From the NCBI GenBank assembly GCA_031275405.1, contig JAISOV010000052.1, positions 38,476 through 102,475 on the forward strand: DNA of 64,000 nucleotides, written 5' to 3'. A program made the translations under genes and the position numbers. Positions 59,293-64,000 of the stretch are shown here, one piece after another. Each line of letters starts with the position of its first letter. Position 1 is the first letter of the stretch. The DNA comes from Clostridium sp. (GTDB lineage: Bacteria; Bacillota; Clostridia; Lachnospirales; Lachnospiraceae). The notes under the pieces were generated by a model, which saw nothing but the letters and a program-made list of their open reading frames with translations, did no database searches and was not told the origin of the DNA.

Positions 59293-61626
59293 TTATTTCA
59301 TTTCGTCATATTCTACAATTATCGTGTCTTCTATTTGGTAAATATGACTATATACTTCTAGCTCCACCGGTTTTTGTTTCGTTTCATTCGTAATCCGCAG
59401 CTGACGGGAATCCACATGGATCCTCAGCCGCTCCCCATGCCAGTAAATCGGGAACTCCAGGCTGCTCCATTCCTTCGGGAGCGAAGGGCAGATACGCAGC
59501 TTGCCATGGAGCATACGCACACCGCCGAAACCAAAGACCACAGACTGCCATATCCCGGCTATGGAGGCCGCATGGATTCCATGATCCGACGTCTTCATGG
59601 CTTCTCCCGCATCGATCCGCACCGCCCGCTGGAACAGCCGGTATGCCAGTTCCCTGTTCCCCATGTCATTCGCCAGGATGGTATGGGTAGACAGAGACAG
59701 GGAGGAATCATGAAGGGTCTTAGGCTCATAATAATCCCAGTTTGCTTTTTTTACCTCCAGCGGGAACAGATCCTCCATCAGCAGAAACAGAATCAGAAGA
59801 TCCGCCTGTTTCGACACCTGCATACGGTTTACCTGCTCCAGATTGTAGTCCCGGAACAGGCTTCCGACCTGGCCGCTCTCTTTATAAGGCGTCAGGTCAA
59901 TCTCCCGATAAGAAAGGTAGCCCGCATCCTGGGGGATGACGAGATCCTTTTCCCTGGGTCTCGGCAGGTAGATCAGGGGCCGCTTCTTCTCCCATTCGCC
60001 ATATGCCTTGTCCAGTTCCATCTTCCGGTTCCATTCCCGGAATTTCTCCGTATCCTGCCTTTTCAGCTCCCGGTAGTATTCCATGGCGATCCCCAGGTTC
60101 CAATGTGCCATATAATTCGTAAACGCATTGTCGTCGGCATGTTCTTTGTACTCGTCCGGGCCAACCACGTCATTGATGTGGTACCTTGCGTCCTCTTCGC
60201 TCCATTCCAGCCGGGAAGCCCAGAACTTTGCGGTATCCATCAGCAGTTCATATCCATAGCGTTCCATAAAATCCTGATCGTCAGTCACCATATAGTATTG
60301 CCAGATTCCATATGCCACATCCGCCGTGATATGCTGTTCAATAAAACCTGACCAGATCTTGGTCGGAAGTCCCGTAATAATATCGGCCGCGCCCCAGACG
60401 GGAGTCACTTCCCCATCGTCCAGCCACGCGGATTCCCAGGGAAACTGCGCTCCTTCGTAGCGGTTTTCCTTCGCTTTCTTACGCGCCCCCGGCAAAGACA
60501 GGTAACGGTACTCCTCCAGGGATCTCGCCGCCTGCGGCGCCGTAAAGGTAAAATACGGAAGCACAAAGATGTCCGTATCCCAGAAGGTATGCCCCTTATA
60601 TCCTTCTCCGCTTAGCCCTTTCGCCCCGATATTCATACGGTTATCGTGCATCGGCGTCATCGTATACAGATGATACTGCGCAAACCGGATGGCAAGCTGA
60701 TCCATGGGATTGCTCGACTCAATCAGGATCGGAGTCCGGTCCCATACCTGTTCGGCCCAGGCCTCGGCGCTTTCCGCCGCCAGCCGCGCATAGCCCTTTT
60801 CCGCCGCCGCTTTTAAGGACTCCAGGGACTTTTCCTGCAGTTCTTTCAGCAAGATCCCTTCATTTCCCCTGTCTCTGGACGTATAAACGTTGCTGATCTT
60901 TTCGATCTCAAGGGTTTCCCCCGCCTTCACCTGCCCGTCGTATTCACAGTAGATCTTCCGCCTGTCCATCACAATATGCTTGTCGGCTTCATACGGCTGT
61001 CCGTCTGCCGCGAAGGAAACCTCCGTCGTCACCACAAAATCAATCCTGCTCTGGGTGGTTGTCTGGCAGCACTGCATATACCGCCCTTCGTAGAACCGCT
61101 TCTCTCCTTCCGAGAAATGCTGCGCTCCGCTGTTGGTCACGCTCGCGTCCACTCCGGTCTCCAGATGGAACCGCAGATCCCGGTCTTTGGGCGTGATACG
61201 GATACTCTGCGCCGCCGTATGCAGCTCTTTCCGGGATACGATCCGTGAAAACGCAAGCGCAAACTCCTCTCCTTTCGGAGAGATCCACTCTATGTTTCTG
61301 GTTAATTCCCCTTTCTTTAAGTTCAGCTGCCGCTCGTAAGACTTTATGGTTCCCTGTTCCAAAGAAAATTTCCGGCCATTGAGTTCCAGCTTCATTCCAA
61401 TGATGTCCGGTACATTAGGAAGCTCCGTCACCTCGGTCTCATCGAACTTATTAAACGTTCCGGCTACGAAAAAATCCCGTTTTTCTTCCAGATACCCTTC
61501 CTCCGTCGCGCTCCTGATACACAGGTATCCGTTTCCAAGACACATGATGGATTCGCATTTCCCCAGGTATCTGCTGTCGAACCGGTTCTCTCCCAGAATC
61601 CAGTCTTCCGCTTTTGAATAATCCAT
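59293..61626 (-). CDS. Glycoside hydrolase family 65 phosphorylase (second)
   Basis: A second GH65 enzyme, 777 residues from ATG 61626 (MDYSKAEDWILGENRF), a start chosen for family homology and GGTGG upstream; the frame is open for 72 more codons, reaching into the RDD gene, but that part looks non-coding. It has KGLSGEGYKGHTFWDTDIFVLP, the catalytic glutamate in NDVVGPDEYKEHADDNAFTN, and HDSSLSLSTHTI and GIHAASIAG in the C-terminal half. The GPDEYKEHADDNAFTN loop differs from the first enzyme's VNNNYYTN, so the two should differ in acceptor, for example kojibiose- or nigerose-type versus maltose-type. Confidence 0.9.
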   Translation of the reverse strand: MDYSKAEDWILGENRFDSRYLGKCESIMCLGNGYLCIRSATEEGYLEEKRDFFVAGTFNKFDETEVTELPNVPDIIGMKLELNGRKFSLEQGTIKSYERQLNLKKGELTRNIEWISPKGEEFALAFSRIVSRKELHTAAQSIRITPKDRDLRFHLETGVDASVTNSGAQHFSEGEKRFYEGRYMQCCQTTTQSRIDFVVTTEVSFAADGQPYEADKHIVMDRRKIYCEYDGQVKAGETLEIEKISNVYTSRDRGNEGILLKELQEKSLESLKAAAEKGYARLAAESAEAWAEQVWDRTPILIESSNPMDQLAIRFAQYHLYTMTPMHDNRMNIGAKGLSGEGYKGHTFWDTDIFVLPYFTFTAPQAARSLEEYRYLSLPGARKKAKENRYEGAQFPWESAWLDDGEVTPVWGAADIITGLPTKIWSGFIEQHITADVAYGIWQYYMVTDDQDFMERYGYELLMDTAKFWASRLEWSEEDARYHINDVVGPDEYKEHADDNAFTNYMAHWNLGIAMEYYRELKRQDTEKFREWNRKMELDKAYGEWEKKRPLIYLPRPREKDLVIPQDAGYLSYREIDLTPYKESGQVGSLFRDYNLEQVNRMQVSKQADLLILFLLMEDLFPLEVKKANWDYYEPKTLHDSSLSLSTHTILANDMGNRELAYRLFQRAVRIDAGEAMKTSDHGIHAASIAGIWQSVVFGFGGVRMLHGKLRICPSLPKEWSSLEFPIYWHGERLRIHVDSRQLRITNETKQKPVELEVYSHIYQIEDTIIVEYDEMK

Positions 61627-61762
61627 ACAAGTTTCCACCGCTGCTCCTATCCGCCCGCCTTGGCGGGCATTCAGATCCGGAAGGCCAAACGCTTCTGTCT
61701 GTTTTTGCTTCCCTGATGAATTCGTCCATGATGACTGTTCATCACCTTCTATTGTTTTATCC

Positions 61763-61772
61763 AAAACGTTTC
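61763..61772 (-). promoter_or_regulatory. Operator-like site between RDD and GH65 genes
   Basis: AAAACGTTTC on the plus strand resembles the AAAACGTTTT operators, one base off. It lies about 140 bp before the second GH65 start, in the 182-bp gap behind the RDD gene. I see no good promoter elements with it. The gap also has the inverted repeat CCCGCC/GGCGGG at 61653-61666. Confidence 0.4.
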
Positions 61773-61808
61773 CGATTTCGTACACAAAGATCCCTTGCGT
61801 TTCTCCGG

Positions 61809-62237
61809 CTATGATTCCGTCTGCTGTTTCTGTATCTGCCACTTTTCCAATACCTGGGTATTACCGATAAAATCATGGATACCGCGCCCGTCTTTTCGCG
61901 CCAGCATCATACACAGGCTGACCGCGCCTATCCCCCAGCCGATATAGGGAATGAGATAGAGAGATTTTGACAGTTCCCTAAGGCCCAGGTAGAAGATGGT
62001 CGGCTTCCCCCCATGGCAGTCTTCCACCACCAGCTTCCCAAAATATTTCCCAAGAGTCGTTCCCGCATACTCCAGCAGCAGGGTTCCATAGACCGCGAAG
62101 AGGATCTGAAAGAAAAAATCCGCCTGCTTTCCGGATACCTGAAAAATCCCTATCATCATGAACTGTATCGGCGCCAGAACGATCAGGTAGTCCACTAACC
62201 CACAGAGAACTCTTAAAAGAATCCTTGCTTTCTTCAT
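61809..62237 (-). CDS. RDD-family membrane protein
   Basis: A 142-residue membrane protein with three to four hydrophobic segments and the family's Arg and Asp residues: R in ARILLRVLCGLVDYLIV and D in the same helix, with GKYFGKLVVEDCHGG and ARKDGRGIHDFIGNT in the cytoplasmic loops. RDD proteins include transporters, but most are uncharacterised. It is the first gene of an operon with the second GH65 gene, under an AAAACGTTTT operator, so it may have a role in sugar or ion handling linked to the phosphorylase. GGAGG precedes the ATG. Confidence 0.8.
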   Translation of the reverse strand: MKKARILLRVLCGLVDYLIVLAPIQFMMIGIFQVSGKQADFFFQILFAVYGTLLLEYAGTTLGKYFGKLVVEDCHGGKPTIFYLGLRELSKSLYLIPYIGWGIGAVSLCMMLARKDGRGIHDFIGNTQVLEKWQIQKQQTES

Positions 62238-62257
62238 ATTTTTCCTCCATGTTTTCC

Positions 62258-62304
62258 AAAACGTTTTCGTTATTCATTATAGCATCATCCTAAACGCTTG
62301 TAAA
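62258..62304 (-). promoter_or_regulatory. Promoter and LacI-type operator before the RDD-GH65 operon
   Basis: TTTACA (62299-62304), 17-bp spacer, TATAAT (62276-62281) on the minus strand, with the palindrome AAAACGTTTT at 62258-62267, about 10-20 bases after the start site and immediately before the GGAGG ribosome site. A half-match AAGCGTTT overlaps the region next to the -35. Confidence 0.8.
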
Positions 62305-62442
62305 CCCCCGCCCGCAGCAAAATGTAACATTCGCGGCAAGGAGCGTCCCTGCCAATGCTCCCGGTTCCGTCAGGGTACCGACGGGAACGCTCCCTGCTTT
62401 GTATACCCTGATTCCCTGGACTTCCAGGAAAACTCTTCCTGC

Positions 62443-63462
62443 TTATTTGCCTGCCGCCCCCGTCGTATGGCGCAGGATCAGCTGATGGGGCAGGACGATT
62501 TTACTGTCCACCTCTTTTCCCAATATCATCTGGAAGACTGCCCTCCCCCCCTCGCTCCCCATGAGATACGGATCCTGGCGGATCGTAGAAAGCCCCTTGG
62601 ATATGTAGCTTGCAATGGGAATATCATCAAACCCTATGACCGAAATGTCTTCCGGGATTCTCATGCCCAGCTCTTCAATCGCCCTGACCGCTCCAAAAGC
62701 CATCAGGTCACTGGCGCAGAAAAGAGCGGTGACACGGGGATATTCCCTCAGGATTTTCTTCGTTTCTTCATAAGCGATTTTCTCGCTAAAGTCACAATAC
62801 CGCATATAATCCAGCTGCAGATTGATGCCTGCTTCCAGCAGCGCCGACACGTACCCGCCGTACCTCTGCCCGCTCACAGAAGCCGTCTTCAATCCATTCA
62901 GCATCACGATTTCCCGATGCCCCAGTTCCAGCAGATGTTTCACTGCCTTTCTCGAGGCCTCAATATTGTCTATGGTGACATTACATTTTCGCTTTCCCCA
63001 GACCTCCATGTCAATAATTGCGCAGGGGAGATCGCTGTTCAATATTTCATGATAATATGGGTCATCCGTCCGAAACCCCGTCGCCACCACGCCATTTAAG
63101 TTCTTTTTCTTGCACAGCTGCAAAAAGCTTAATTTCTTCTGCCTGGCCACATCTGTCGCCAGCAGCATGAATTCGCATTCACTCTCGGTACATTGCTGGA
63201 ACAGCCCTCTGATCAGCCCATATACAAACCCGCTCTCGTTGGTTTCTTTCAGTTCAGAGGTCAGCAAGGCAATGGTGTTCTCCGCCTTGCCCCCCAGCGA
63301 ACGGGCATTGGTATCCGGCGCATAATTCAGCCGCTCCACCACCTCTTCTATCCGCGCCTTGGTCGATGCGCTTACATCATCATATCCATTCAAAGCCCGT
63401 GAAACAGTCGTAATCGAGACCCCCGCCGCCCGTGCCACATCCCTTATGCCTATTTTCTTCAA
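62443..63462 (-). CDS. LacI-family transcriptional regulator (TTG start)
   Basis: A 339-residue repressor with the N-terminal helix-turn-helix IRDVARAAGVSITTVSRALN, the hinge helix TNARSLGGKA and a periplasmic-binding-protein-like sugar domain (FDDIPIASYISKGLSTIRQ near the end). The start is TTG 63462, giving (M)KKIGIRDVA, with GGGTG upstream. By position and matching palindromes at three promoters it should control the alpha-glucoside genes and itself. The effector may be an alpha-glucoside or phosphorylated sugar; unknown. Confidence 0.93.
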   Translation of the reverse strand: MKKIGIRDVARAAGVSITTVSRALNGYDDVSASTKARIEEVVERLNYAPDTNARSLGGKAENTIALLTSELKETNESGFVYGLIRGLFQQCTESECEFMLLATDVARQKKLSFLQLCKKKNLNGVVATGFRTDDPYYHEILNSDLPCAIIDMEVWGKRKCNVTIDNIEASRKAVKHLLELGHREIVMLNGLKTASVSGQRYGGYVSALLEAGINLQLDYMRYCDFSEKIAYEETKKILREYPRVTALFCASDLMAFGAVRAIEELGMRIPEDISVIGFDDIPIASYISKGLSTIRQDPYLMGSEGGRAVFQMILGKEVDSKIVLPHQLILRHTTGAAGK

Positions 63463-63529
63463 AACCTCACCCGCCTATTCCAGATATTGTACATTTCCGC
63501 CGCATTTTTTCTGTTTTCCAGATGACTAC

Positions 63530-63577
63530 AGTATATCATTGCTTACCCTGATTTGCAACCGTTATCTAAAGCGTTTT
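63530..63577 (-). promoter_or_regulatory. Promoter of the LacI-family gene with an upstream operator
   Basis: TTGCAA (63553-63558), 17-bp spacer, TATACT (63530-63535) on the minus strand; start site near 63523. A variant palindrome AAAGCGTTTT (63568-63577) lies 10 bp upstream of the -35, in keeping with weaker autoregulation. Confidence 0.65.
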
Positions 63578-63824
63578 CGTTAACAGGAAGCATTCTGGTG
63601 AACCGAAATACCACAAGCAGAAACTGCTTTTCATTTCTGGGAAAGCATGGTATGATCAGAAAATAAGTTCCTGGTATCCGACCGCCGGATAAAACTGCGT
63701 ATCCGGCGGCCCAAGAAGATTCCGCCCCGGCGGGATGACCCGGCTTCCGGCGCTGCTTTCATGCTGTCCGCAGACAGCGCAAACCGCCGGGAAAGCGTGC
63801 GCGCGGCACGCGGATGGATGTAAG
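63578..63824. other. Intergenic region with inverted repeats
   Basis: No gene is visible. There is a perfect 10-bp stem CCGCCGGATA with its complement (63682-63709, 8-base loop), preceded by TTCCTGGTATCC, a word that also stands before the hairpins at 16558-16570. Further GC-rich inverted repeats lie at 63721-63735 and around 63797-63812. Confidence 0.6.
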
Positions 63825-64000
63825 TTTGAAAGAAGATCGCTTTCAAATACTGAATTGATGTCCGCCAAGGCGGACAAGGAGAATAAATTTGAAAGAAGAT
63901 CGCTTTCAAATACTGAATTGATGTCCGCCAAGGCGGACAAGGAGGATAAATTTGAAAGAAGATCGCTTTCAAATACTGAATTGATGTCCGCCAAGGCGGA
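63825..64000. repeat. 63-bp tandem repeat array, running off the window
   Basis: Units begin at 63825, 63888 and 63951 and are almost identical, the third cut by the window edge. Each holds two hairpins: TTTGAAAG/CTTTCAAA (7-base loop) and GTCCGCC/GGCGGAC (loop AA). The minus strand is open and would encode a 21-residue repeat containing DINSVFESDLLSNL, since 63 is a multiple of three, but flanking codons look random and the array is more likely a non-coding repeat. Confidence 0.9.

Noticed and set aside
61627..61842. N-terminal extension of the second GH65 enzyme
   Set aside because: The frame is open but overlaps the RDD gene, contains an operator-like site and an inverted repeat, and does not look like a GH65 N-terminus.
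63656..63994. Protein-like frame through the 63-bp repeats
   Set aside because: The 21-residue periodicity follows from the repeat length being a multiple of three. The codons after the array look random, there is no ribosome site in view, and the units carry perfect DNA hairpins, which fits a non-coding element better.
63825..64000. CRISPR array
   Set aside because: Units are tandem without unique spacers of constant length, and no cas gene is near.

Overview
The window reads as chromosome of a motile, spore-forming, Gram-positive member of the Clostridia, most like a Lachnospiraceae species of moderate-to-high G+C. The evidence is the gene content and order: a Bacillus/Clostridium-type topA-codY-flgB-flgC-fliE-fliF-fliG-fliH-fliI-fliJ run, a division and cell-wall (dcw) cluster that runs directly into spoIIGA-sigE with sigG nearby, a priA-def-fmt-rsmB-rlmN-prpC-prkC-rsgA block, strong Shine-Dalgarno sites, frequent TTG/GTG starts and a MurE with the meso-diaminopimelate signature DNPR. 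Almost everything is on the minus strand; only trkA-trkH, sigG and one small ORF are on plus.

Layout. 1-7.3 kb: flagellar basal body, rotor and export genes, transcribed from a promoter before flgB. 7.5-10.8 kb: codY and topA. 10.9-13.8 kb: potassium uptake genes trkA and trkH (plus). 13.9-18.8 kb: nrdR, a YlmC/YmxH-type protein, sigG (plus, with a sigma-G-like promoter), a VanZ-like protein, a small conserved protein, then sigE and spoIIGA behind a Spo0A-type promoter. 18.8-32.6 kb: dcw cluster in the order mraZ, rsmH, ftsL, two class B penicillin-binding proteins, mraY, murD, ftsW, murA, ftsQ, ftsZ. 32.4-35.4 kb: an AT-rich accessory insert with a secreted matrixin-like protease and a lipoprotein, bracketed by two diverged copies of the mraZ promoter region. 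35.4-49.6 kb: lgt, ychF, rsgA, prkC, prpC, rlmN, rsmB, fmt, def, priA, murE. 49.6-52.7 kb: accessory genes (an Imm5-like protein, an unrecognised protein, an alpha/beta hydrolase). 52.8-63.6 kb: an alpha-glucoside uptake and phosphorolysis regulon with an ABC importer lacking its ATPase, two GH65 phosphorylases, beta-phosphoglucomutase, an RDD membrane protein and a LacI-family regulator. 63.6-64 kb: an intergenic 63-bp tandem array running off the window.

How it fits together. The imported alpha-glucoside would be split by phosphate to beta-glucose 1-phosphate and converted by PgmB to glucose 6-phosphate. The LacI protein probably controls both operons through AAAACGTTTT palindromes at their promoters. 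MraZ probably controls its own operon through four AAAGTGG-type boxes at exact 10-bp spacing. Spo0A probably turns on spoIIGA-sigE from a promoter with the unusual long spacer known from B. subtilis spoIIG.

The most unusual structures are the duplicated mraZ 5' region around the protease/lipoprotein cargo, a pair of ~155-160-bp direct repeats flanking mraY, a small family of intergenic hairpin repeats that is tandemly amplified at the right edge, and a 17-bp tandem duplication that rewrites the last residues of CodY.
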